Made by a program: the position numbers and the translations under genes. Below the pieces are notes generated by a model. The model ran no database searches and was not told the origin of the DNA. It worked only from the letters and a program-made list of their open reading frames with translations. 35,128 nucleotides of DNA from an uncultured Candidatus Nitrosopumilus sp. (GTDB lineage: Archaea > Thermoproteota > Nitrososphaeria > Nitrososphaerales > Nitrosopumilaceae), in the NCBI GenBank assembly GCA_905479565.1, contig CAJQMY010000040.1, forward strand, positions 1 through 35,128. The letters are read 5' to 3'. Numbering within the stretch: the stretch's first letter is position 1; each line of letters begins with the position of its first letter. Below are positions 20,907 through 29,403 of the stretch, piece after piece.

Positions 20907-22541
20907 ATGACTTGTAAAAATACAAAAAACATTGCAATCTTTGGTCTTGCTGCGTTGTTCACATTTGCTATATTTGGAATTTCAAATGTTTATGCTGAAG
21001 AAAATGAAGGATACAAAATGATTGGAGACGTAACTCCAGTTCTAACATTTACGTTCAGAGACGGAATTGAAACATATACATTTCCTGTCTTTAAGATGGG
21101 TGAAAACTTTGCAGCCAATTCTGGTGTTTCATTTTTAGTGGAAGGAACTGTAACAGATTCCCCATTGCTGCATGAATCTATGGATGAGGCATACAAGTAT
21201 AGATTTTCTAATGCTGCATTTGATTATCAAATGAAATACTTTGATGTTGATGCTGCCTTTGTAAAAGGGGGTGAATCAATTGTTACTCTTGATTACGATG
21301 ATTGTAGAATTAACAATTACAAAGTAGAAACGCTTGATTCAAATGATTATGAAAGTTATTTCAAAGAAGTTGGATTTGCTGTTGTAGATAAGATTGAGTT
21401 TGTATGTGGTGGACTAGATTTAGGTAATGATTTTAAAATCCCTAAAAATAATTCCCTTACGGACTATGGTGATTCCGGATTTACATTTGCCAATGATATG
21501 AGCACTTCAGTTACTTTTAGTTTTGAAAATGGGAAAGAACAAATTCATTTTCCTGTATTTAATTTGATTTCAGGTTATGAAGAATCTTCTGAAAATGTTG
21601 TCACAGAATTTGAAGTAGAAGGCGTTTTAGATTATTATCCGTTATTATTTGACGTAATTGATAAATCAAGACAAGTATCTGTACTAACTATAGGTTCTAA
21701 CGTTGATTTTGATGTATTGGCAGAATTTTCTAATGCTGAATCAACTCTGAGAGGATTTGAATTCACATCTTGTCGTATATCTGATGCTAGAATAACAACT
21801 CAGACAGACAAAGAAGAAGGATTTACTGGAAAAAGCGGATTTGTTTTAGTACTACGATCTACTTTCACATGTTCCGGACTTGATGGTGTTAACATGTATT
21901 ATGATGATTTGAGAGGAGATTCCCCTGTTTGGAAAACAATGCATGTTACAAATGATTATCTGGAATCAATTCAGAATACTGATGGCGGTCTAGATGCAAT
22001 TTCTACTTTCACTTTTGCTGATGGAACAGAAACGATAGAATTCTCCATGTTTAAACAAAGTGAAGTGTTGACTGCAACGGAAAATGTTGATAATGAAAAT
22101 GGTAATAAATCTGTCGCTGCAGAAAAGTTTACTAGAAAAACTACCTCTCCTACTATAGAATTAAGAGGAATTGTCGGTGACTATCCGATGCTGTATGGCC
22201 ATGTTGATAATCAGATCAAAATTCAAGGAATTGCAGGTACAACTAACGCAGACCTTGTTGACATTGACATTGATTTAGTATCAAACGGAGAAGTACTTCG
22301 TAGTTTTAACTATGTAAATTGCAGAGCAGTTGATTATAAGATTGAAACCAACACTAATTCTGAAGAGAGTTACGTCAAAAATAAATTTTCGCTAGAAAAT
22401 GTTTTTGACTTTGAATGTCAAGGATATCATCCAAACAATCCCGCATATGATACAATGTTTACAGTGGAACCAGTAGATACTCCAAGTTCAAAAGATCTCA
22501 GAAACACCCAAGATTGGAATTCTGACTTTACTGCAGAATAG
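20907..22541 (+). CDS. Secreted protein with three copies of a Cys-pair domain
   Basis: The 544-residue protein has a signal peptide (about 1-30, IFGLAALFTFAIFGISNVYA). It is built of three similar domains of about 150 residues, beginning near 45, 200 and 362. Each starts with FTFRDGIETYTFPVF-like sequence (FSFENGKEQIHFPVF; FTFADGTETIEFSMF). Each has an EG-V...PLL segment, then a Cys in a YDDCRINNYKVET-type strand, and a second Cys at its end (EFVCGGLD; TFTCSGLD; DFECQG). The paired Cys probably form one disulfide per domain. The family is not recognised. It is an extracellular or surface protein, followed by phosphate-uptake genes that have their own start region. Confidence 0.8.
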   Translation: MTCKNTKNIAIFGLAALFTFAIFGISNVYAEENEGYKMIGDVTPVLTFTFRDGIETYTFPVFKMGENFAANSGVSFLVEGTVTDSPLLHESMDEAYKYRFSNAAFDYQMKYFDVDAAFVKGGESIVTLDYDDCRINNYKVETLDSNDYESYFKEVGFAVVDKIEFVCGGLDLGNDFKIPKNNSLTDYGDSGFTFANDMSTSVTFSFENGKEQIHFPVFNLISGYEESSENVVTEFEVEGVLDYYPLLFDVIDKSRQVSVLTIGSNVDFDVLAEFSNAESTLRGFEFTSCRISDARITTQTDKEEGFTGKSGFVLVLRSTFTCSGLDGVNMYYDDLRGDSPVWKTMHVTNDYLESIQNTDGGLDAISTFTFADGTETIEFSMFKQSEVLTATENVDNENGNKSVAAEKFTRKTTSPTIELRGIVGDYPMLYGHVDNQIKIQGIAGTTNADLVDIDIDLVSNGEVLRSFNYVNCRAVDYKIETNTNSEESYVKNKFSLENVFDFECQGYHPNNPAYDTMFTVEPVDTPSSKDLRNTQDWNSDFTAE

Positions 22542-22543
22542 AC

Positions 22544-22560
22544 TTTTTTCTATTTTTTTA
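22544..22560 (+). terminator. T-rich terminator
   Basis: TTTTTTCTATTTTTTTA begins just after the stop codon of the three-repeat protein gene, separating it from the phosphate operon. Confidence 0.5.
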
Positions 22561-22676
22561 TTGAAAATTATTTTTATGCTCGATTAGAATGAAATACGTA
22601 AATTGATCATGTCACTATATAGAACAATAGATACTATGTTCACTAGCCTTATGTCTAAATTTGCATTCAATGAGTC

Positions 22677-23306
22677 ATGGGACAATGGCTATCTTGGATA
22701 AAATCCAATGAAAAAGAACTCTTAAAGATTTTAAATGATTTAGCAAAAAAAGCAGTTGAAACCTCTGAGGCCGTAGTGATTTTGTTTGATGATCTTACTA
22801 ATGCTGAACAAGTAAAGAAGATTCATGATCTTGAAACCGAAGCAGATGTTTTAACACGTGATATATTTTCTGAATTAAACAAGACCTTCATAACTCCTCT
22901 AGATCGTGAGGATATGCAGAGAATTGCATCAAAAATTGATGACGTGATTGATTTCATGGACGGAATTGCAGCAAGGGTTTATAGCTACAAAATTGTAACT
23001 CCACCACCATACACTGTTGAGATTGCCAATAGGCTAGTTGAGGCTACAAAAGAAGTAGAGTATATGACTTCAAAGTTACAACGTATTAAAAATCCAAAAG
23101 ATATGATACAACATTGCAGAAATACAAGTGATATTGAACATGTCGTTGATGACTTGTATAGAGAGGCTATCAAAGATCTCTTTGAGAGTGACGATGCAAT
23201 CAAAATCATCAAGCTAAAAGATATCTATGAAACAATGGAAACCGCATCTGACAGGTGTGTTGATGTTGCAGATGTCATTGAAGACATCGTTCTAAAATAT
23301 ACCTGA
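22677..23306 (+). CDS. PhoU-like (DUF47) accessory protein of PiT transporter
   Basis: The 209-residue all-helical protein belongs to the DUF47/PhoU-like group that accompanies PiT phosphate transporters. Signatures are the acidic helix pairs IHDLETEADVLTRDIFSEL (about 48-66), TPLDREDMQRIASKIDDVIDFMDGIAAR (74-101) and the C-terminal ETMETASDRCVDVADVIEDIVLKY. These helices carry the E-x-x-x-D metal-binding pattern. It probably binds to and regulates the transporter encoded 9 bases downstream. It acts in the cytoplasm at the membrane. Confidence 0.9.
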   Translation: MGQWLSWIKSNEKELLKILNDLAKKAVETSEAVVILFDDLTNAEQVKKIHDLETEADVLTRDIFSELNKTFITPLDREDMQRIASKIDDVIDFMDGIAARVYSYKIVTPPPYTVEIANRLVEATKEVEYMTSKLQRIKNPKDMIQHCRNTSDIEHVVDDLYREAIKDLFESDDAIKIIKLKDIYETMETASDRCVDVADVIEDIVLKYT

Positions 23307-23315
23307 GATGATTAA

Positions 23316-24302
23316 ATGTTAGAGATAGCAATAGGCGCAATCATTGTAGCATTAATCTTTGATTTTGTAAATGGATTTAATGATTCTGCAAATTCTGTTG
23401 CTACTGTAATTGGAACTCGTGTTCTAAAACCAATTCATGCTGTGGGTTTGTCTGCAGCAATGAATTTCATTGGTCCCTTTGTTTTTGGCGTTGCAGTAGC
23501 AACTACAATCGCAAAAGGAATTGTAAGTCCTGATGACATTACAGTATACATGATTGTTGGTGGATTGGCAGGAGCAATTGGTTGGAGTACTCTTTGTACT
23601 TATTTTGGATTACCAATTTCAAACAGTCATTCTTTAGTTGGAGGAATAATGGGTGCAGGCATTGCAGGATTAGGATTTGAAAAATTAGTTTATGGTGGAT
23701 TGACTAAAGTCTTTGCAGGAATTGTTATTGCTCCAGTTGGGGGAATAATATTTGGTCTTTTGCTAACTACTTTGATCATTACGATATTTGCAAGTCGTAG
23801 ACCTGGATCTGTCAACAAAACATTTGGTAAATTACAAATAATTTCTTCAGCATGGTTTGCCTTAACTCACGGAGCAAATGATGGACAAAAAACAATGGGC
23901 ATTATAGTTCTAATTTTATTCTCGGCAGGAATGATTCCTGACCTTGAGATGCCATTATGGGTAATTTTTGCTGCAGCAACTGCTATGGGCTTGGGTACTT
24001 TCTTTGGAGGATACAAAGTTATCAAAACTCTGGGTGTAAAAATCACTAAACTCAAACCATATCAAGGATTTGCAGCAGAAACTGGAGGTGGCTTGATGCT
24101 TGCAGTATTTGCAATATTTGGTATTCCTGCCAGTACTACCCACGCAATTACTGGAACTATCATGGGTTCAGGTGCTGCTCGAAGAAAACGTGCAGTGAGA
24201 TGGAAAGTTAGTAGACAAATTGTTTTTTCTTGGATTATAACTATTCCAGGTGCAGCAGTAATGGGAATTGGATTTACATATATGATTAACCTGTTTGTTT
24301 GA
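23316..24302 (+). CDS. pit: Inorganic phosphate transporter, PiT family
   Basis: The 328-residue membrane protein carries the two PiT signature repeats: FVNGFNDSANSVATVIGTRVL near the N-terminus (residues about 18-38) and LTHGANDGQKTMGII (about 183-197). Further family features are PISNSHSLVGGIMGAG and the mirrored PASTTHAITGTIMGSGAA. It imports phosphate (as metal-phosphate or with H+/Na+) through about 9-10 helices. The length suits a single-unit archaeal PiT. It is co-transcribed with the PhoU-like gene just upstream. Confidence 0.93.
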   Translation: MLEIAIGAIIVALIFDFVNGFNDSANSVATVIGTRVLKPIHAVGLSAAMNFIGPFVFGVAVATTIAKGIVSPDDITVYMIVGGLAGAIGWSTLCTYFGLPISNSHSLVGGIMGAGIAGLGFEKLVYGGLTKVFAGIVIAPVGGIIFGLLLTTLIITIFASRRPGSVNKTFGKLQIISSAWFALTHGANDGQKTMGIIVLILFSAGMIPDLEMPLWVIFAAATAMGLGTFFGGYKVIKTLGVKITKLKPYQGFAAETGGGLMLAVFAIFGIPASTTHAITGTIMGSGAARRKRAVRWKVSRQIVFSWIITIPGAAVMGIGFTYMINLFV

Positions 24303-24355
24303 TTTTTAGTAATACCTTGGTTTTTATTTCAGCAATTTTTTTTTGAAACATTCAA

Positions 24356-25435
24356 ATGGAAATATTAGAACTAATTCAATCTAATTTACTTACTCCAATA
24401 ATTCTGTTCTTTTTGTTTGGAATTATTGCCGCTAGAATAAAATCTGATTTGAAAATTCCGGAAGCAATCTCTGAATTTTTACCAATCTATCTTCTTGCAG
24501 CAATTGGTCTTCATGGTGGAATAGAAATGAGAAACACTGGATTTGAAAACATGTTGATTCCAATGTTGGTTGCAATTGGGTTGTCTTTGCTGTTCACGTT
24601 AAATCACTATCAAATTTTGCGAAGATTGGGAAAGTTCAATATTTTTGATTCGTATGCGTTAGCATCTACATATGGTGCAGTAGGTGCAGTTCATTTCTCT
24701 GTAGGTTTATCTTTTTTGAAAAATCAAGGAGTTACTTCAGAAGGATATATTGCAGCAATTCTTGCAGTGCTGGAGCCCCTTGCCTTCATTATGGCAATAT
24801 TTATGACAAATATGGCCGTATCGAAGCAGATCAAAGCAAAGAAACAATCTTTCACAGATGATCTCTCTGTTGATGTTGGATTGGCTTCGACTAAAACAAA
24901 CTTATCAAAAGTATTGCAAGAATCAATCACTGGAAAAGCCATTGTAATTCTTCTTGGCAGTATTGTAATTGGCTACATTATTGGTAAGGATGGTTTTGAA
25001 CCTATCAAGATCGTATTTGATGATATGTTTACTGGTGCAATAGTAATTTTTATGATTGAGATGGGAATAATTGCTGGTCAAAGACTTGATGATATCAAAA
25101 AGGTAGGAATTTTTCTCATGTCATTTGCCATACTCATACCTGTATTCAATGGAATAATTGGTGTTCTAGTTGCAACTGTACTTGGATTGAGTATCGGGGG
25201 TGCGGTAATGTTTGGATTATTGATGGCTAGTGCTTCGTTTATTGCTGCCCCTGCAATTTTACGTTACGCAATTCCTCAAGCAAAACCAAGTCTATACATA
25301 ACATCTGCCTTGGGAATAACATTTCCGTTCAACATCATTATCACACTGCCAATTCTCTTTACAATATCCACACTTGTTCATACTGGAGAAGGGACGATAG
25401 ACTTATTCGATTACATTGTAAAGGAGTTCATATGA
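24356..25435 (+). CDS. sbtA: SbtA-like sodium-dependent bicarbonate transporter
   Basis: The 359-residue membrane protein resembles the SbtA (DUF897) family of Na+-dependent bicarbonate permeases. It has about ten helices in two inverted halves. Matching segments are LTPIILFFLFGIIAARIKSDLKIPE (N-terminus), LPIYLLAAIGLHGGIEM, ASTYGAVGAVHFSVG (near residue 101-115), a hydrophilic central loop (KQIKAKKQSFTDDLS) and FGLLMASASFIAAPAILRYAIP. It would supply HCO3- for autotrophic carbon fixation, which in this group runs on bicarbonate via acetyl-CoA carboxylase. The next gene overlaps by 4 bases and encodes a PII-like partner, as in cyanobacterial sbtAB. Confidence 0.85.
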   Translation: MEILELIQSNLLTPIILFFLFGIIAARIKSDLKIPEAISEFLPIYLLAAIGLHGGIEMRNTGFENMLIPMLVAIGLSLLFTLNHYQILRRLGKFNIFDSYALASTYGAVGAVHFSVGLSFLKNQGVTSEGYIAAILAVLEPLAFIMAIFMTNMAVSKQIKAKKQSFTDDLSVDVGLASTKTNLSKVLQESITGKAIVILLGSIVIGYIIGKDGFEPIKIVFDDMFTGAIVIFMIEMGIIAGQRLDDIKKVGIFLMSFAILIPVFNGIIGVLVATVLGLSIGGAVMFGLLMASASFIAAPAILRYAIPQAKPSLYITSALGITFPFNIIITLPILFTISTLVHTGEGTIDLFDYIVKEFI

Positions 25436-25734
25436 AACTATATGATGTAAAATTACTTACGATTACTTGTGAGATTCTTGCACAAAAAAATATTATTGAA
25501 ATATTGAACAAACATGAAATAACTGGCTATACAACTTATGAAGTTGATGGCAATGGTGCCCGTGGTATTCGTGGACAAGGGTTGAAAAATGAAAAAAATG
25601 TTAAAGTTGAGGTAATTATGCGTGAAGAAAAATTACAGGGTGTGGTAGAGGAAATTTCAAGAACCTTGTTTGCAAACTTTGCAATTGTTCTCTATGTCAG
25701 TGACGTTGGTGTAGTACGAACTGAAAAATTTTAG
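25432..25734 (+). CDS. sbtB: SbtB-like PII-family regulator
   Basis: The 100-residue protein has the ferredoxin-like fold pattern of PII/SbtB: strand KLLTITCEIL, helix NIIEILNKHEITGYTTYEV, a loop GNGARGIRGQ in T-loop position (residues about 42-52), strand VKVEVIMREE and helix QGVVEEISRTLF. SbtB in cyanobacteria binds adenine nucleotides and gates SbtA. It overlaps the transporter gene by 4 bases, supporting the same role. The C-x-x-x-x-C redox tail of some SbtB is absent. Its end overlaps the convergent arsR by 4 bases. Confidence 0.82.
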   Translation: MKLYDVKLLTITCEILAQKNIIEILNKHEITGYTTYEVDGNGARGIRGQGLKNEKNVKVEVIMREEKLQGVVEEISRTLFANFAIVLYVSDVGVVRTEKF

Positions 25735-26030
25735 CAGCACTTATCATCTGAACACAAAACTGGAATTCTTTTGCTTGTTTTGGTGACAATTGAAATTAAT
25801 TCAGATAGTTGATTATTTGAAATTGTGTATATTGCTTTTTTACCTTCGTCTCTTGACTTGACTATTCCACATTTTCTTAATGTCTTTAGATGATGTGATA
25901 CTAGTGGTTGATCTTTTTCCAATTTTTCTACAAAATCATTTACACATAGTTCTTTATTTTTTTGTAATAATTCTAAAATTTCAAAACGTGTTTTATCACA
26001 AATACATTTTAAGAGGCTGACGCCATTCAT
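25731..26030 (-). CDS. arsR: ArsR-family arsenic/metal-responsive repressor
   Basis: The 99-residue winged-helix repressor shows the ArsR pattern: LKCICDKTRFEILELLQK (8-25), ELCVNDFVEKLEKDQPLVSHHLKTLRKCGIV (27-57, recognition helix LVSHHLKTL) and wing KKAIYTIS. Possible metal sites are Cys9/Cys11 at the N-terminus and the C-terminal CSDDKCC (Cys93, 98, 99), a thiol cluster suited to As(III). It diverges from arsC across a 46-base shared promoter and so likely represses both itself and the arsC-aquaporin pair. Confidence 0.9.
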   Translation of the reverse strand: MNGVSLLKCICDKTRFEILELLQKNKELCVNDFVEKLEKDQPLVSHHLKTLRKCGIVKSRDEGKKAIYTISNNQLSELISIVTKTSKRIPVLCSDDKCC

Positions 26031-26076
26031 ATCAACTTAAATTTATATAAACTTATATTTATGTGGTGATGTAGTT
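26031..26076. promoter_or_regulatory. Divergent arsR/arsC promoter with TTTATATAAA palindrome
   Basis: The 46-base gap holds TTTATATAAA (26042-26051), a perfect palindrome and TATA-like, 26-35 bases before arsC. A second A/T-rich TATA-like run lies at about 26053-26061 for arsR on the minus strand. The two core promoters interleave, so a single ArsR dimer could silence both. Confidence 0.55.
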
Positions 26077-26484
26077 ATGCCTGAAAACATACTCTTTGTG
26101 TGCGTAGAAAATGCTGGTAGGAGCCAAATGGCTGAGGCATTTTTTAGAAAATTTGCTCCAAATCAATTTAACGTTTCATCTGCTGGGACCATTCCTTCGT
26201 CACAACTAAATCCAATTGTAATTCAGGTCATGAAAGAAATTGGCATTGACATGACAAATCAACAACCAAAACTACTGTCTGATGCAATGGTTGATGATTC
26301 TTTTAAAATTATAAACATGAGGTGTATGGATAAAGAATTATGTCCTTCTTTGTTTGTTAAGGATGTTATAGATTGGAGTATTTCTGATCCTAAAGAAGAA
26401 TCACTTGATAATGTACGAGAAATTCGTGATAAAATAAGACTTGAAGTGATGAATCTTATCCAATCCCTTGATGGAAATAGCTAA
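26077..26484 (+). CDS. arsC: Arsenate reductase, LMW-phosphatase type
   Basis: The 135-residue enzyme reduces arsenate to arsenite. It has the phosphatase loop C9-V-E-N-A-G-R15-S and the redox pair Cys83 and Cys89 (MRCMDKELCP). These match the triple-Cys mechanism (Cys10, 82, 89) of thioredoxin-coupled ArsC from Gram-positive bacteria. The general acid is Asp104 in the DP motif (ISDPKEES). It therefore should use thioredoxin, not glutaredoxin. The aquaporin gene starts on the last base of its stop codon (TAATG), so the two are translated together. Confidence 0.9.
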   Translation: MPENILFVCVENAGRSQMAEAFFRKFAPNQFNVSSAGTIPSSQLNPIVIQVMKEIGIDMTNQQPKLLSDAMVDDSFKIINMRCMDKELCPSLFVKDVIDWSISDPKEESLDNVREIRDKIRLEVMNLIQSLDGNS

Positions 26485-27167
26485 TGACATATTCAAATTT
26501 ACAGATTTTTACAGTTGAACTAGTTGGAACATTCATTCTTGTAGTATTCGCAACTGGTTCAATAGTCTATGATGCTGAAATTTTTGATGGTCAATTGGGA
26601 ATTCCGTTTGCGGCTGTAGCTCCGTTTATTGCACTACTAATTGGTGTTTACTCTTTTGGAAAAATATCGCTTGCACATTTTAATCCTGCAGTGACTATTG
26701 GCTATTACATCACAGGACATATATCAAAAATTCAAGTTGTATATTATTTTGCAGCAGAAATAATTGGTGCAATATTAGGTTCCTTTTTTGTTTTGTCTTT
26801 CATTGGAGAAAAAGCGAATCTTGGAGTAAATGCCCCAAATCTTGATTTTTCAATATTTGTAATTTTCCCAGTCGAAGTCTTGGCTTCTGCAATGCTTATG
26901 GGCGTCATTTTCTATGTCGTGTATACAAAAGGTCTTAGAGGATTTAGTGGAGTTGCAATTGGGGGAATTGTTGGATTGGATATTTTGTTTTTGGCTTTTA
27001 TTTCTGGCGCATCGATGAATCCTGCTAGAGCATTGGCACCTGCATTGCTGTCCGGAACTTTTGAGAACCTGTGGATATATTGGACTGCCCCCTATGTTGG
27101 GACTATGATTGTAGCTTTTCTATTCCGAAAGAAATTTCAGGCACAAAGAGCGACAAATTACGAATAA
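26484..27167 (+). CDS. MIP-family channel, likely AqpS-like arsenite channel
   Basis: The 227-residue channel has six helices and the two NPA half-helices: HFNPAVTIG (NPA at 67-69) and SMNPARALAP (NPA at 179-181, with the selectivity-filter Arg182). It resembles the aquaglyceroporins paired with arsC (aqpS) that let neutral As(OH)3 leave the cell down its gradient. It overlaps arsC by one base, and no ArsB or Acr3 pump is seen nearby. Water or ammonia transport is a possible alternative, and the filter residues other than Arg were not assigned. Confidence 0.85.
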   Translation: MTYSNLQIFTVELVGTFILVVFATGSIVYDAEIFDGQLGIPFAAVAPFIALLIGVYSFGKISLAHFNPAVTIGYYITGHISKIQVVYYFAAEIIGAILGSFFVLSFIGEKANLGVNAPNLDFSIFVIFPVEVLASAMLMGVIFYVVYTKGLRGFSGVAIGGIVGLDILFLAFISGASMNPARALAPALLSGTFENLWIYWTAPYVGTMIVAFLFRKKFQAQRATNYE

Positions 27168-27193
27168 TAATGACCTAAAACATCATTTCAATA

Positions 27194-28471
27194 GTGTCTG
27201 AATCCAGGAAATTATTCAATACTGCAAAAAAGGTAATCCCATCAGGCGTTAATAGTCCTGTTAGATATTTTGAGCCATATCCATTCTTCACAAAAAAAGC
27301 GAATGGAGCATACATTTGGGATGCTGATAATAATCGATATATTGATTTTTGCAATGGATATGGAGCTCTACTTTTAGGACATAGACGCAAAGAAATTCTC
27401 AAATCTGTTTCTAATCAATTAACAAGGGGTACTCTTTACTGTACTCCTACTGAATCTGAAACGGAACTCTCAAAATTAATCATTGGTAATTTTCTATCTG
27501 TTGAGAAAGTAAGACTGATGAATACTGGTGGTGAGGCTACAATGACTGCAATTAGATTGGCACGTGGATTTACAAAAAAGAAAAAAATAATAAAATTTGA
27601 AGGGTGTTATCATGGTGCGCATGATTCTGTTTTAGTTAAAGCTGGTTCTGGTTCTGCACATAATGGAATTTCTGTATCTGATGGTGGGTTGGACGAAGTT
27701 TCTAAAAATACATTGGTTGCAGAATATAACAATGTGGAAGATTTACAAAAAATAATTAGAAAAAATAAAGATATTGCAGGAGTTATTGTAGAGCCGATTT
27801 TAGCTAACATGGGATTAATCTTACCTGAAAAGAATTTCCTTTCTGACTTACGAAAAATTACTAAAGAAAACAACATTCCGTTAATTTTTGATGAGGTGGT
27901 TACTGGTTTTAGAGTTGCACCTGGTGGAGCACAAGAGTATTTTGAAATCAAACCCGATATCACTACAATTGCTAAAGCACTAAGTAATGGATTCACAATT
28001 TCAGCTGTAGGCGGCAAAAAAGAAATTATGGATTTACTTTCTCCTGATGGCAAAGTTTACCAAGCAAGTACATTTGCTGGTAATCCTGTTTCTGTTAGTG
28101 CTGCTATTAGTTCAATTAAAACAATTAATAAAATCAAAAACAAGCTCTATTCAAAACTTGAAAGATTCAATCTATTATTTTGTACGGCATTGGATGACAT
28201 GGCTACAGACATGAAAATCCCTCACCGAATCAATTTTACAGCCTCAATGTTTCAGATTTTCTTTACAAACAAACCTGTTGTGAATTATCAAACCTCAAAG
28301 AATGCAAATCTCAAGAAATTCCAAAAAATGTTCCAAATTTTATTAAAAAAGGGAATTTTCATTGCACCATCCCAGTTTGAAGTAGTTTTTCTCTCTGATG
28401 CACACACTCAAACTGATCTAAACAAAACACTTGATGCATATGATTTGGCACTAAAATCGGTGAAAAATTGA
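27194..28471 (+). CDS. hemL: Glutamate-1-semialdehyde 2,1-aminomutase
   Basis: The 425-residue PLP enzyme makes 5-aminolevulinate from glutamate-1-semialdehyde in the C5 pathway. It shows SGVNSPVRYFEPYPFF at the substrate entrance, NTGGEATMTAIRLARG (110-124), YHGAHDS, FDEVVTGFR (232-240) and the Schiff-base Lys261 in TTIAKALSNGF. The last region differs from the usual KIIGGGLPVG in the residues after the Lys. The start is GTG 27194. hemC overlaps it by 4 bases, so it leads the tetrapyrrole operon. Confidence 0.92.
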   Translation: MSESRKLFNTAKKVIPSGVNSPVRYFEPYPFFTKKANGAYIWDADNNRYIDFCNGYGALLLGHRRKEILKSVSNQLTRGTLYCTPTESETELSKLIIGNFLSVEKVRLMNTGGEATMTAIRLARGFTKKKKIIKFEGCYHGAHDSVLVKAGSGSAHNGISVSDGGLDEVSKNTLVAEYNNVEDLQKIIRKNKDIAGVIVEPILANMGLILPEKNFLSDLRKITKENNIPLIFDEVVTGFRVAPGGAQEYFEIKPDITTIAKALSNGFTISAVGGKKEIMDLLSPDGKVYQASTFAGNPVSVSAAISSIKTINKIKNKLYSKLERFNLLFCTALDDMATDMKIPHRINFTASMFQIFFTNKPVVNYQTSKNANLKKFQKMFQILLKKGIFIAPSQFEVVFLSDAHTQTDLNKTLDAYDLALKSVKN

Positions 28472-29403
28472 AGTATGTAGTAGGAGCTAGGGGAAGTCAA
28501 CTATCTGTTGCACAGACAAATTGGGTAATTTCTGAATTGAAAAAAGTAAATCCTGACTGTGAATATGAAATCAAACCAATCACAACAAAGGGTGATACCG
28601 ATACTCGACCATTATTTACAATAGATCAAAAAGGAATTTTTGAAAAAGAGATTGATAGGGCCGTTGTTCAAAAAGAAGTAGATTTTGCAGTACACAGTTT
28701 GAAAGATGTTCCATCTGAATTAGATGATAATCTGATACTTGCATCTATTCCAAAACGTGAGACAGTTAATGATGTATTCATATCTTCAGACGATTCAACA
28801 TTAGATGGTATCAAAGAAGGATCTGTCATTGGAACCAGTTCATTAAGAAGGGCAGTTCAAGTGTCTAGAAAAAGACCTGATGTGATTGTAAAACCAATAC
28901 GTGGAAATATTGAAACTAGAATTAAAAAAGTATCTGGTGAAAACTATGACGCAATAGTTCTAGCACAAGCTGGAATCTCGAGACTGGGGATGGATGTAAA
29001 ATACACTGCATTATCAATTGAAGACTTTTCCCCTTCTCCAGGACAAGGTGCCATTGCAATTGTTGCAAGAGCAGATGACACTAAAACGATTTCAATGTTA
29101 AAAAAAATTGAAGATGCTGATTCTCGTTCAGAGATTGAGGCTGAGCGCTCCCTTTCTGATTACGTTGATTCTGGATGCAGATTCCCATTGGGAGCATATG
29201 CAAAATCAAATGGCTCTGATATGACTTTGACTGTATCTGCATTTTCAGTAGACGGAAAACAATCTCTTCTGGTAAATAAAATCGGAAAGAAGAACGATCC
29301 TGCATCTCTGGGAAAAAGTGCTGGAGAAGAACTGCATGTGAAAGGAGTAAATGATCTTGCATTAAATTGGAGAGAAAAAGTGGAGGAATGGAATAAGTCA
29401 TGA
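28468..29403 (+). CDS. hemC: Porphobilinogen deaminase (hydroxymethylbilane synthase)
   Basis: The 311-residue enzyme polymerises four porphobilinogens into hydroxymethylbilane. Visible are the N-terminal VGARGSQLSVAQTNWV, VHSLKD with catalytic Asp80, IGTSSLRRAVQ, PIRGNIETRI and the dipyrromethane-cofactor Cys237 in DSGCRFPLGAYA. The start is TTG 28468, overlapping the hemL stop codon (TTGA); no ATG gives the conserved VVGARGS start. The SUMT gene overlaps its end by 4 bases. Confidence 0.93.
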   Translation: MKYVVGARGSQLSVAQTNWVISELKKVNPDCEYEIKPITTKGDTDTRPLFTIDQKGIFEKEIDRAVVQKEVDFAVHSLKDVPSELDDNLILASIPKRETVNDVFISSDDSTLDGIKEGSVIGTSSLRRAVQVSRKRPDVIVKPIRGNIETRIKKVSGENYDAIVLAQAGISRLGMDVKYTALSIEDFSPSPGQGAIAIVARADDTKTISMLKKIEDADSRSEIEAERSLSDYVDSGCRFPLGAYAKSNGSDMTLTVSAFSVDGKQSLLVNKIGKKNDPASLGKSAGEELHVKGVNDLALNWREKVEEWNKS

